64,000 nucleotides of DNA from Tricholomella constricta (Eukaryota; Basidiomycota; Agaricomycetes; Agaricales; Lyophyllaceae), in contig JAACJP010000006.1 of NCBI GenBank assembly GCA_013368375.1, positions 558,001-622,000 of the forward strand. The letters are read 5' to 3'. Position 1 is the stretch's first letter. Every line of letters starts with the position of its first letter. The translations under genes and the position numbers were made by a program. The notes under the pieces were generated by a model. That model saw only the letters and a list, made by a program, of their open reading frames with translations, ran no database searches and was not told the DNA's origin. This document shows, in pieces, positions 33,809 to 44,304 of this stretch.

Positions 33809-34147
33809 GACGCGAAAAAGACTGGGCGCCTGGCGTGACAATGCTAGAGAAGGGGGGTCAAGGCGAAATTCCTCACCGGGAGAGAACCGTTCAGCTCACC
33901 TAGAGAAGGGGGGTCAATGCGAAATTCCTGGGGAAGTTTCACTTGACCCGGCCCTTCTTCTAGGCGAGAGAAGTCTCGCATTCGTAGACACCAGAAATCT
34001 AGCGTGAATGATGCGTCACTGCGCGCCAACCCAAAAGCGCGCGGCGCTTTGTTTGTGCTTGTTGCGCATCAATGTGTGATGCGCCGTGCCGCCAGGTCAC
34101 CCAGTATGTCCGCATTGGACTAGCGTAAATAAAAATTTAAACAGCGA
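33809..34147 (-). repeat. Ngaro split direct repeat A1 (5' end)
   Basis: 339-nt repeat forming the 5' end of the element. The last 270 nt match A2 except at one position. A 31-nt patch (33847-33877) replaces the A2 sequence and duplicates a 27-nt segment found about 55 nt further along the same repeat. Confidence 0.85.
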
Positions 34148-34806
34148 TTAAAAAAGATATCTTCAAATCGATTCAGTACCACACTTACCAGATGGTTCAA
34201 TTTGAGGATGGCTGAGAAAGGCTCGGAATTGATCATGAAAACATAAGTGGTTTGAAGTTATCTGATAAGATGAGAACTGTCTTTCTATCTTAAAAGTCAA
34301 GGATGAGAAGATATGATACAAGGGTGACCCATTTATTGCAATTCGGAACTTCTTTCCACTACTGAATACCTGACTTCTACCACAAGCCTACCTCCCGTCA
34401 CCTTCCTCGACGGAAGAGAAGAAGAAGGAATCGAACATTACACAATCGCGGGGAAAACGAGTGTGGGATAAAGAAACAGAGGGATGCAAGGAGGACCAAA
34501 AACAACCAGGACAGACAGCGAGGCGGACACGATGTTAATGACGCGGAAGAAGGTATAGGAGAGGTAAGTAAGTACGCCAGGAAGGAAGGAAGAGATGTGA
34601 ACCAATTAACAATGAAAATGGGATGGAGTGTATTCGTATAGGTGTTGCTGTAAGTCAGTCGTGCTGATTCGGTGGGATTCGTATGTCCATGCGTAGATGT
34701 AATGTCGTCTCGTCTATCCCACAAAAGCGGGCTCTCGTAGCTAGATGATGGCGGCGGTCGGATGGCGTGCGGCAAGACCAGAGATGATTCTTTAACAACT
34801 ATTTGA
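34148..34806. other. Interval between Ngaro 5' end and PP2A gene; possible kinase first exon
   Basis: About 660 bp. On the minus strand an ATG at 34236 opens a 16-codon frame (MINSEPFSAILKLNHL) that ends at 34189 directly before a consensus donor GTAAGT (34188-34183). It could be the 5' exon of the PAH kinase (phase 0, matching the acceptor TCCTCGCAG upstream of ATACGG in the PAH exon). The rest should be the 3' UTR of the PP2A gene; no other gene is seen. Confidence 0.35.
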
Positions 34807-36724
34807 TTATGCTGCGCTATACAAAAAGAGATTGTTCGTCGCCGCGATCTAAATAGGCTATATATGAGACGGATTGAACACATTGGAGAAAAAAAACGTA
34901 CGGCGATGGTATTCTCCCTGGGATGCCAGCTTGCGTGCAAGATCTTCTTGTTGAAGTCAAGCGTGTCAAGCTGCATCGCGTCTCTCAGCCCCCCGCCTCT
35001 TTGTCCATTCTTCATACCTGGCTTGCCGGGTAGCGGACCGCCGATCTTCTTCGCTTTGAAGGCCGACTTGTCCGCTTGCAGCACGACGTCGTTCAGGGTG
35101 TCCGTGTCATATATCCGGAAGTAGTTATGGTAGGAGCCCGTCAGCACGTGCCTGAAACCGGTCGCAATCAGTTTCTTGATCTCACTCATTTGAAGGATGA
35201 CGTCGCGCAGTCGACGGGCAGAACGTGTGAGATTGACGTACTTGTCGTCTCCACCCCAAACACACTCAAATTTGTCAAAGATACAATCGTTCTCGTACAG
35301 GTCGCAAAGTTTCCCGCGGAGGTGGTCGTGGATCGGGATCGTTTTCACTGGTCGCGATTCCATATTGACGTCCCATATCTTGAGCGAGAGGTAGTCGCGA
35401 GAAAGGATGTATCGCCCATCATGGCTGAATTTGACATCTGAAATCGAAGAGATGATCTCAGAGAAGAACGACCTCGTGGAAGGGTCTTCCTCCTCTTCGA
35501 AACCTGAAGGATAAACTTGAGTAGTCGGTCAAAAAGTGACCTAAAGCTTCTTACATTTAGCATGATTATCGCACAAGGCGGAGTCGCGCATATCTGCGAG
35601 CTTAATGTTGCTTTTCGAGCTCGAGTACATGAACAAGTTGCAGTGAGTGGGGTGGAATTCTGTGGCAGTAATGACCTCAGTCAGTTCTTCCATATTGACA
35701 GGTTTAATATCGACAATATCTGATGGACGATCAGTCAGAGCGCATTTAAGGCATGGAAACCCAGGTGGCGCAACCTGGATTTTCGGAATGAGGGACGTAC
35801 TGAAGCTCTGGTCGCTGATATTGAGGTTCCACAGATTGATTCGAAGATCATCCGCAGAGATGTAGGTTTCTTGATCTGAATTGACGGAAATGGAGTGTAT
35901 GTGGTACGCATGCGCATTGGCGTACACTTTACGCGGAACAGCGGCGATGATGTTATCTTGCTGTGACATACGGGGAAGCCTCAAATGGCCGGGGGCGGAA
36001 GGAGGTGGCAAAGGGCGCTGGCCATCGTAGTGGTTGGATTCAGACACTACCCTCAAGGACTTCTCAAAAACCTTCCAGAGTTTGATTGTTTTGTCTGTCT
36101 CACCACGTCAGGAAGGGATATAGATGAGATAGCAAAGGACTGCACCATTTGTCGATAACAAAAAATGCGCAGAGTTCTGCCGTCTGCACCACCGAATCTT
36201 ATTTATCTTCTCCTCAATTTCCAGCGACTTGAGATAATCAAATTCGGGTTCGTGGGATTGGAACTCGGTGTAGAATTTGTACTCGCAGCCTTTTTTCTGT
36301 TATGGTAGCCAATCGCGATGCCAAATGCAGAGGGTCACGCGTGCAGATGGCAAGACAATCGAAGGGAACGCCAGATATAGGAAGTCACATAATCAGAGGT
36401 ACAATCAGCTTGACGCCAAAAGGAAGAAAGGCGCGCGATAGGCGGGCTTGAGAGTGTGGAATTACTGACCGATTCATTGCGCTCAAAGAGCACAACACGA
36501 CCTCCCTTGTCACCCGTGGCGAGATAGTTTCCTGTAGAATCAAACTCGACGGTAGATATGATGTCGGCTGATGGCGGTGTACGTGTGTAAGTGGAGTGCA
36601 GTATAGCCAGCGCGAATTAAGGAGATCCAGGCGACAACGAACCTTCTGTTATATCTTCGACTTCGCCCTTGTCACCGAAACACTGGGCAAATCGCCATCC
36701 GCCTGAGCCTGAAGGGTCTTCCAT
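34807..36724 (-). CDS. PP2A regulatory subunit B55 (CDC55/Pab1 type)
   Basis: The ATG at 36724 gives [20 protein letters not shown], matching the B55 N-terminus. Many short exons follow with WD repeats: [111 protein letters not shown], and [20 protein letters not shown]. The last splice joins WHPRENTIA to [13 protein letters not shown], followed by a TAA at 34807-34809; the longer open frame beyond that donor is intron read-through. B55 is a seven-bladed propeller that targets protein phosphatase 2A to substrates controlling mitotic exit and morphogenesis. All diagnostic blocks are intact. It is divergent from COX9. Confidence 0.97.
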
Positions 36725-37028
36725 GGATGAGAAAGTGGTGTGGGTCACGCTGGGTGATTCTGGGCGCAATAAAGAGTTTGTTTAAGGACAGAAAACTACT
36801 GATAACGCGATAATAAAGGCAGAGATGCAGGGGGATGTGTCGCAAGAAAACGGGGAGGATGGCGAGCTGGTGATGGTGGAGAAACGATGGCACGAGCAGG
36901 ACACAAGGATTGCTGAGCAGTGCTGACATAAGCCTGTTTGGACGCCTTTGGCGCGTTGTCCGACATCTCCCTCAAACCAAAACCAAAACCACCCACTTTC
37001 CAAGACAGATCCATCCATTGTTTCAACC
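36725..37028. promoter_or_regulatory. Bidirectional promoter, PP2A-B55 / COX9
   Basis: 304 bp between divergent start codons. No TATA box is obvious. The region just before the COX9 start is rich in ACCAAAACC-like A/C runs and pyrimidines. Confidence 0.35.
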
Positions 37029-37314
37029 ATGGCCATTGCACCCATCACCGGCATGCTCAGAAAACGCTTCTGGCTCGACATTTCCTGCGCTCTGGGGCTC
37101 GGAACAGCCTCCGGATATGCGTATTGGTACGTGAACGTGTTTGTCGTCTTTTTCCGTGCCGTTTGCTCATGTCGACCAGGTATGGCAGCCATCTCAAGAG
37201 TCGTGAGTAGCAGATGGACACCGCCGAAAGTATACTGACCACCATCCATCAGTCGAACGCCAGGAGAATTACTATATCAAACTGGAGAGGGAGAGGGCTG
37301 CTGCATCGTCGTGA
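37029..37314 (+). CDS. COX9: Cytochrome c oxidase subunit VIIa (Cox9)
   Basis: Three exons (37029-37126, 37180-37202, 37253-37314) total 183 nt and give 60 residues. The protein begins MAIAPITGMLRKRFWLDISC, followed by the single membrane helix (ALGLGTASGYAYWYG), then a charged C-terminal helix (ERQENYYIKLERERAAASS). Length, the MAIAPITGMLRK start and the GYAYWYG motif are those of fungal Cox9/VIIa. The second exon is only 23 nt, so naive ORF calling misses the gene. The subunit lies in the inner mitochondrial membrane in complex IV. Phases are consistent at both junctions. Confidence 0.92.
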
Positions 37315-37441
37315 TTTTAGACTCCGGAGACTTGTCAATGTCACTCTACACGCCATATGAAAGCCACCACCAAAGCATACTATATCCAGAATGCGCCCAA
37401 ATGATCCACATAATAAATAGTGCATTATAAGTCATCAGCCC

Positions 37442-39002
37442 TCATCTGCTCAACACCCCCAGCCGCTTCAGTTCCTCGCAGCTCTCAACCACTTCCTTTT
37501 CGATGGCCCGAACTTTCTCCCAATCGGTTCCAATCCCGAAGATACCCACTTCCTGCTCCTTAGCCCGCTCCTTCCGTTCCATCCCGCGCTGACATTGTGC
37601 GTAGAGGTCCTGCGTGTAGGCCCGGTCCACGGTATTCTCGAACTTTGCCAGCGCAGGCCCACGTTTTGCCTTCCCGTCAGTGTTGACATTGGTTTTTTCC
37701 GTGGATTGACCAGCAACTTTTCCAACGTCTGTACCGTCTCGTGCAATCTCGGCACCGATAACCGGATGGCCCATGAATTCAGCTTTGTTGACGTGGTATC
37801 GCACACCAATTCCGCCAGTCTCCCTCTCGAAATTATATCTCGCGGAGGGCTGGAATGAGAAGCGTGGATCTGGGACTGGCGCAGTACCGAAAATATTCGG
37901 GATTGCGGATAATAATGAGAATGCAAACAGGATGAGAAGAGGCATGAGTTGAACCAGCATCGACCGCGGCGCAGTGTTTCCGGCTTGTTCGTGTTGCCCT
38001 CCCATACGCGTTGTACGGAAACCATTGGGCCCATAAGTAGTCGTGAATACTGCAAAACGTCGGTTTAGAAACAAGGGCTTGGTTGGGTACTGGAGTCACA
38101 CACCTGGCCCACTACTGAAACCAGGACTGAATGCGGTACCACCGCCAAAGAACATGTTAAATAGATCCTCTGGGCTGAGTTCAGCTTCGAAGCCTGCTCC
38201 TCCGCCAAACGGATTCCTTGCAAAGCCTGGCGATTGTGACGACATTCCACCAAATCGGTCTTCGGGATCAGAACCGCTTCGATCATAGGCAGCTCGTTTT
38301 TGGGCGTCTGATACAAAGCGACGGTCAGTAGAAAAAAGAAGGCATAAACTGCGTGCAACGCACCTGATAGAACCTGAAATGCTTTGGAAACCACTGGAAA
38401 CAATGTAATTAATGCGTTCTGAATTGAAACGAAAAGTATAGATACATTTAAAAGCTTCATCAGCGCCAGGTGCTCCGTTTTTATCAGGATGCAGAGCAAG
38501 TGCCAGCTAATGAGAAAATCCCTTAATTTAGATGTTCTCGTAAATAAAGATAGGGACGAACCTTGCGATAGGCCTTCTTAATCTCTACATCCTCGCAATC
38601 CCGTTTGACGGCCAGGATTTCGTAGTACTCTGTTACCTTGCAAGACCTCACCCTCCTCACAACTGCTCCCTGTTCTGCTGTGTACTCCCGCTTCTCCCCA
38701 CCGATACCGCCAGCAGTTCCATTGCTCTTGATACTGTTCGTGCTTTCAGACCTGTGCAGATGTCGATGCTTAGCCCCAGACGCAGATGGATGCTGCTCTG
38801 CAGCTGAGGAAGTAGATGTCGAGGCTGACGGCTCCGATGACGAGCTAGCGTTGATGGAGGCAAGCAGCTTCAGGGCCTGCGCGGTTTCGAACAGGGAGAT
38901 CGACTTTTGGCAGAACTTGCGCGCGGAGGAAATGTTTCCCGCATCGAAGTGTTTCCTGGAAATGCCGAGACACTTTAGTGCTTCGTCCTTATTGCTTTCC
39001 AT
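37442..39002 (-). CDS. ER-membrane DnaJ (DNAJB12/14-type Hsp40)
   Basis: The ATG at 39002 (MESNKDEALKCLGISRKHFD) opens the N-terminal MIT/TPR-like helix region seen in DNAJB12/14 relatives. A Ser-rich linker is followed by the J domain (YYEILAVKRDCEDVEIKKAY, HPD in LALALHPDKNGAPG, SKAFQVLSG). A Gly/Phe-rich stretch (NPFGGGAGFEAE, LFNMFFGGG) comes next, then a membrane segment (LVQLMPLLILFAFSLLSAIP) and a DUF1977-type C-terminal domain with FSFQPSARYNFER. The stop is at 37442-37444. The HPD triad is intact, so it can stimulate Hsp70. The topology puts the J domain in the cytosol at the ER, where such proteins assist membrane-protein quality control. Several introns interrupt the J domain. It is divergent from the HRT3-like gene. 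Confidence 0.93.
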
Positions 39003-39186
39003 GTCAGAGATATGAGGACGGTTGAAGGAGATTGTCCACGGACACGAACGTGACGGTGGAGAACCAGGTAAGCGAGAGGACTTATCGCTTACGTAGCGGA
39101 ATCAATCTCAATTACCTAATGCTACGCGTTATTGACTTAGCAGATTGCTTTCAAATCTCGTTAACCATCGTTGACGCAGCTTCAGA
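39003..39186. promoter_or_regulatory. Divergent promoter with 5'-UTR intron of HRT3-like gene
   Basis: 184 bp between start codons. A GTAAGC donor at 39068 and a TTCAG acceptor ending at 39185 delimit a probable 118-nt 5'-UTR intron that stops one base before the HRT3-like ATG. The real promoter space is therefore very short, about 65 bp plus the other gene's leader. Confidence 0.45.
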
Positions 39187-40962
39187 ATGCAAGCCAAAGA
39201 GCCGCCAACTCCGGAGGAGGAACCACTGGAATTGGCGCGGTTCAGACAGGAATGGCTGGCTGAATTAACGCGCAGAAAGGCTGCCAGAGGTGCCCCGGGA
39301 AAGGCTTCCGCATCTCAAGATGCTGTCGCATCAGAGCTTCAGCAGGGCTCTAGCAATGCAACTATCCAGTCATCAGCCGTCCCAGCTGCATTTCCCCAGA
39401 TACTTCCAAGTTCCTCAACGCAGATCATAGCAGGCGTTCCCTCTGCTCTCGCCACGTACACTCCGTCTACTCACCTCGCTCAGGCACCGCTTCCTCCTAA
39501 ACTCGGTTCTGCGCTCAGTATTTACCGCCGGGCTGTAGAACACGAGCAACGTGGTGAGCTCGACGATGCTCTCGTTTTGTACCGTCAGGCTTTCCGTATG
39601 GTAATTCTACCGTTAGCAGAAGCCGTCGATTGCACGCTCATTCCTCTGTGCACTCACAGGACGGTCATGTGGACCGCGTATACCACAGGGAGGAGATGCT
39701 TGCTTCCATCTCTGCGGCGCAACAGGAGCCACTCCATAAAACTGCTTCTCCCACTACGGATGCCTCTGTAAACGAAATGACTGCGAACATGCAGAACTCT
39801 CTCGCCCTTAAGTCGCGCGCTGCCATGCCTACTGTCAGGGGAACGGGAACCCTAGCCAGTCTTCTTGATAACTTTCCGAACGACCTGTCATTCCAACCTG
39901 AAGTTGAAGAGGTGCCTGTGCACTTACAAAAGGTTCCTGACGAGCTGCTAGTGATGATAATTCGGAAGCTCGATAAAACCTCTATCGAGCGTTTTGCCTC
40001 CGTCAACCGGAAGGCACGCGCCATTACTTTGGATTCCGTCATTTGGAGGTACGCAAGTTCTCTCTAGGATATAGACTGTCGTATTCACGAGATTGCTTTT
40101 AGGGAATTTGTTGCTGCGACGTACAGGCCCCCTCAGGTCGCGGATGTTGAGGACATGACTTTGGTGCTCGAGCGTTGTCTTTATGATTACAGGCGGGTGT
40201 ACATCGAACATCCTCGTGTTCGCCTCGATGGTGTATATATCGCAACGTGTCATTATGTGTGGGTCGTGGGGGACCTCAGCACGATTACACTGTCACTGAC
40301 CTCCGTTGTCATTCCGTGCAGTCGACCAGGCCTCAGCGAGAATTCCTGGGTTAATGTGAGTTGAGCTTGCAACACTTATATCGACATCGGTTTGCTTATA
40401 CTTCGACGCTGATAGATAAGCCACTTGATAACTTACCACCGATACCTGTAAGTTCTTCGTGTACTCTGTAAATTTCCAAGGCAATTAGTTTCTCTCCAGT
40501 CGTTTCTTCCCTAACGGTCAAGTCCTTTCCCTCCTTGCAAACGAGGAGCACACACCACAGCAAGTGATCCCCCTTCTAAAGCCCACCCTGCGCATGAAAG
40601 TACGTCGTTTTTTTACCATCTTGCCGGCTGCCTCACATGTTACGAAGGGTCTTTACATTGGAACCTGGCACCTTGCTGGAACCACGATACAACTCTCCGA
40701 CCTCCTCGACGCCAGTGGCCGCTTCCCTATTCCAGCCGACAACCAGTCCTCCCACTCGCACGTCATCGAGTCCGCGGAAGGCAACCGCTACATGTTCGTC
40801 ATGACCCTCAACCTTGTCTCACGGCCTCTTGGTCGGTGGAACAAGATGCACATTGAGGCTTACAACTCCGTGAACCTCGAAACCGGGGTTATGAACGCGG
40901 TTGCGCTGAAGCAAGAGAGGCCATTTTGGTTTTCGAAAGTTCGATCCTATCATTCACATTAA
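39187..40962 (+). CDS. F-box protein Hrt3/FBXO9 type
   Basis: The ATG at 39187 (MQAKEPPTPEEEPLELARFR) follows a 5'-UTR intron. An N-terminal TPR/MIT-like helix pair (LSIYRRAVEHEQRGELDDAL, VLYRQAFRM) is spliced to DGHVDRVYH. The F-box is VPDELLVMIIRKLDKTSIER with FASVNRKAR. It is followed by the FBXO9/Hrt3-specific C-terminal half: GVYIATCHYVRPG by splicing, ISHLITYHR, FLPNGQVLSLLANEEHTPQQ, a G(L/H)Y.GTW box (GLYIGTWHLAG), and a terminal beta segment (HIEAYNSVNLETG). At least six introns are inferred from restored motifs. The protein is an SCF substrate receptor; FBXO9 acts in TOR-related signalling in animals, while the fungal target is unclear. The stop is at 40960-40962. Confidence 0.9.
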
Positions 40963-41276
40963 TGGGTTGGATTGGATCGGGAGTACGGATTGTCGTTGTG
41001 ATGAGGAACCTACGATGTACGGGCGTCGCCGCTAAGATGCACGCCTGGTTGGGCGTTCTGGTAGAAATATTGCGGAGTTGATCTGGTTTACGACTCGCTA
41101 CTCTAGTAAATTGACGTTCGAGTTGTTTTGGGTAATCCGCAAAGCTTCAAGAGGGTCCACAGTCCACAGGTCAGGGCACTGGCATGTATTCACCGCGAAA
41201 CTTGATGAGCATTAGATATGCACATGTATTAGGCCGACAGGCTGAAGTCTTATAGTATGTATTGTTTCTTAACATA
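40963..41276. other. Convergent 3' intergenic region
   Basis: 314 bp between the stops of the HRT3-like and ARE2 genes. No gene, repeat or RNA seen. Confidence 0.4.
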
Positions 41277-43636
41277 TCAATAGGCCACATACGCCACACA
41301 GAGCAACGGGAAGCCAGCGTACAAGCCAAGCCAGAACACAATGTTTCCCAGGAGTTTGTTGCGCTTCACGATCGGTATACGGCTGATGACGATCATGGGG
41401 ATTTGCACGATCTGGTGGCATGCGATTATTAAACACGAGAATGGATGAATGGATAGGGACAAAGATAATTGACCTGAAGGACAAAGAGGTAGAACCTGCA
41501 TGACAGTCGGTCAGTTCGTCAGGGACGAATCACTCGCCACGATGAGGATGCGGTCGTACCTGAACTTCTGCGTTACGATGACCATCACGAGCTCATGGAC
41601 GCAAGCGCTCAGCAGGAATGTTAGGAACATTGCCCACGTTCGCGACAACCCATACCCGAGGATCGTGGGGGCATAGACATGCCGTAACAAAAACGTGTGT
41701 ACAGGTTTGTTCCATTTGCGCGAGAATTCGTCCCATGATGTTGAATTCCACCTGACGGAGGAATGGCTCCATTAAGCTATGCCCTTCCTAAATTTATAAT
41801 GCATCATACTGGATAAAAAGTATTTAGAAAGATAGAATGGTCTGAGTAAGGGAAGGTCAAACTAACCCAGTCTTCATAAAATTGACGATCTGCGAAACTG
41901 ATGGGAATCCAGCGTCAGCGAGAGCAAAGCAGCAGCGATGGGCTGACTCACTAAGAAAGTTCTGCAAATGCGTTACATATGCACTCTATCGGTCGCAACT
42001 TGTCGGTCAGAAAGAAAGGCTGCAGGGGGGCCTTCGCTCACCGAATATGATGAAGAATAGGAGAAGATATGCAATCATGAACGGCAACGCGAGGTCAAGT
42101 AACGATCGAAGGATAGATTGGTCGAATTTGGGCGTGTAAGGGAGTATGAAAGTTTCTGTCACGGAGTATAACAGCGCAAATGTGCCGAACGTAGCCACCT
42201 GGACTTGACCTTGAGAAAAAGAACTAAGATACAAAGACGAAAACCAACTGTCTTCTCGAATACGTAAATTGGTCTTATGCTGTTGTATGCGTATGTCAAA
42301 AGTGGGAAGAGTCTGGCATTCACAGAAGGAGATCCACCTGTCAGTTCTCGGATACTCTAGCTCGTACACAAGTGTTGGAATGAGCTGGTAAACTGCAAAA
42401 TTCTTGAGAGTGATGTTGTTGGGCCATGTGACAAGAATGGGTCCGGGGCTTGTTAGCTCGCTCCGAAGGTCGGAATACTCTCTCGCCAATTCTGCAACCT
42501 GTTCCTCCGGGTGGTCGACCAATGTGTGAGGTTCGAAAGGCGTATCCTTCCGTGGATCTCTTTCGACGGTATCGGCGGGAACATCGGCTACTACGATGTC
42601 TCCACCAGTAGCCTGGGCAACAGTGGTAAGACGTTTGCGGAGAGCGTGGGCCGTTGCAGTGTCGGTGTAGGATGTCGTCGAACCCGCAGGAACATCAGGT
42701 GTTCCTGGCGTGGCACTGGGACTGGTGCTGTGAGAGCTTGAACTTAACGCAGCTGCGGCATCCAGTCCGGCTCGATGTAATTTCGCGTCTTGCATGGCTT
42801 GATCCCAGCCGCCGAATGAGTGAGTTGTCTGGCGGAGCTCCTCTAGAGTTTCTTCACTATGGATTGATACCCGTTGAAGGTGACCATTGACGGTCATGTA
42901 AGAATGCATTTTCATAATCATAACCTGGAGTAGGCCTGTTTTCAGGGCTTGATAGCTTTTGCTGTGATCACGTCACTCACGAGTGAGTGCAGAGTAAGGA
43001 ATCCGGACTGCACCCAAGGCCATTTGCTAGAAAGCGGGCGATCAGTATATCAGCACCATACAAGAGTCCTTGGGTTCAGTACCCACCGATTAAGAGTCCA
43101 GGAAATCGCAGCGAACAGGATCAAAGTTTGAAACAAGTGTTGGATAACGACGCCCGTCCAGTGATACACGATCCATCGCTTCTTGAGAGCGATGGCGAAT
43201 GGAACACACAGGCCGGTGCTCAAGACCAAAACTCCATCACTTATCGCCAAGACCACCGCGTCTTGTGAAAACATGGTCGCAAAATCAAGATTGAGTGGTC
43301 GTCCATTAGATTCAATGCCACGGACATATTCCCGCACAGTGAATATGAAGATAGATATCCAGAATAACGAGAAGAAGCCCTGGAAAGAACGTTGCAGGGA
43401 ATAAACACTGGAAGTAATTGATCACTGACGCGAAACTCATTCGTCCCAGACGACTCATTGGAAATGTCAAAGTGCGACTTGCGGGGTGTAAATGTGATTA
43501 ACGCGCGCAGCTTCTTGGACGTTTTGGAGCGGTAGGGTTTGGAGACGTAGAGGGTGCCGTCTGAAGTCTTGAAACGTCCACTGTCGCTGCGATTGGAGAG
43601 AGGAGCGGGAGGGATGGCCGCTGCGGACTGAGTCAT
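41277..43636 (-). CDS. ARE2: Sterol O-acyltransferase (ARE1/ARE2, MBOAT)
   Basis: The ATG at 43636 gives MTQSAAAIPPAPLSNRSDSG. A cytosolic tail with FTPRKSHFDISNESSGTNEF precedes several membrane helices in MBOAT order (VVLAISDGVLVLSTGLCVPF, WIVYHWTGVVIQHLF, HSLVMIMKMHSYMTVNGHL). Active-site blocks are present: WNSTSWDEFSRKWNKPVHTF (equivalent of the FYxDWWN motif) and the catalytic His in LLSACVHELVMVIVTQKF. The C-terminal exon (NKLLGNIVFWLGLYAGFPLL) ends at 41277. The enzyme esterifies ergosterol with fatty acyl-CoA in the ER to make steryl esters for lipid droplets. All expected blocks are seen and the length is in the family range. Roughly ten introns are inferred. ERG4, another sterol gene, lies 11 kb away; close linkage is not implied. 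Confidence 0.95.
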
Positions 43637-44304
43637 AGTTGAGAAGGGAGATACGCCCGCCGGCAGGGTATACAAGGCTTGCTAGAGAAAGTGGAGATTG
43701 AGGTAGTGGTGGTGTCAGGTTTCAAAGCTGTTGAATTCAAAAGTCTATTCTCGTCCCGGAATAAATAAAACGTAAGCGCTCGCTCGGAAGAAACTCTACG
43801 CCGACTTGCGATGGATACTTGGTGGAGCCTTTGGGTACTTTCATCGCATATGAACGAAAGAAAATTTATAACTTCTCGAGGCCCTTCGACACTACACAAA
43901 AATGTAGAAATAAATAACTATATGCCCCTTCAAAACGTCATCCCGGGGGCAGTTGAAGGTAGACGATCTGCAAGGTCAAATTGCTCTGGCCGCGTAGTTT
44001 AACGTTCCTGCACACGTTAGAGCAGTGCAAGACGTAGATAATGTCACGGCGGAAAAGAAACGAGTTGACATATGTGAAGCGAGGACGTATAGGGAAAGGA
44101 AACAGTACTTTGCATTATGTAGATGATTCAGGCTAGGAAGAAAGAAGTGGGCCTTCCAACGGGCGAAAAGACAGGACCTTACTATTTGGCCTTGTTGTAA
44201 CCCAAGGCAACATCCATCACGTGCAGCTAATTTCTAAACGTCCTTCACAGTACCACGACTGAGAACCATCAACCGCTCTCTTCCTCCCCCTCTTCCTTGT
44301 GAGC
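43637..44304. promoter_or_regulatory. Divergent intergenic region, ARE2 / CLR2
   Basis: 668 bp between start codons. No coding signal is seen. The left end has AT-rich stretches (AATAAATAAAACG near 43760), and the region just upstream of CLR2 is CT-rich (CTCTTCCTCCCCC), a common basidiomycete core-promoter feature. Confidence 0.35.

Larger units (their letters stand above)
28776..34147 (-). mobile_element. Ngaro-type tyrosine-recombinase retrotransposon, apparently intact
   Basis: This 5.37-kb element is transcribed on the minus strand and encodes Gag, reverse transcriptase/RNase H and a tyrosine recombinase, with no integrase or protease visible. Its ends are split direct repeats: A1 (33809-34147) at the 5' end; then, after the ORFs, B1 (29260-29326), A2 (28922-29259) and B2 (28776-28842). 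B1 directly abuts A2, reproducing the junction expected of a circular intermediate (end of B next to start of A). This A1-ORFs-B1-A2-B2 order is the Ngaro/PAT arrangement in the DIRS order. The inner 270 nt of A1 and A2 differ at one base by eye, and B1/B2 look identical, so insertion was probably recent. No target duplication is seen, as expected for recombinase insertion. Confidence 0.88.
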
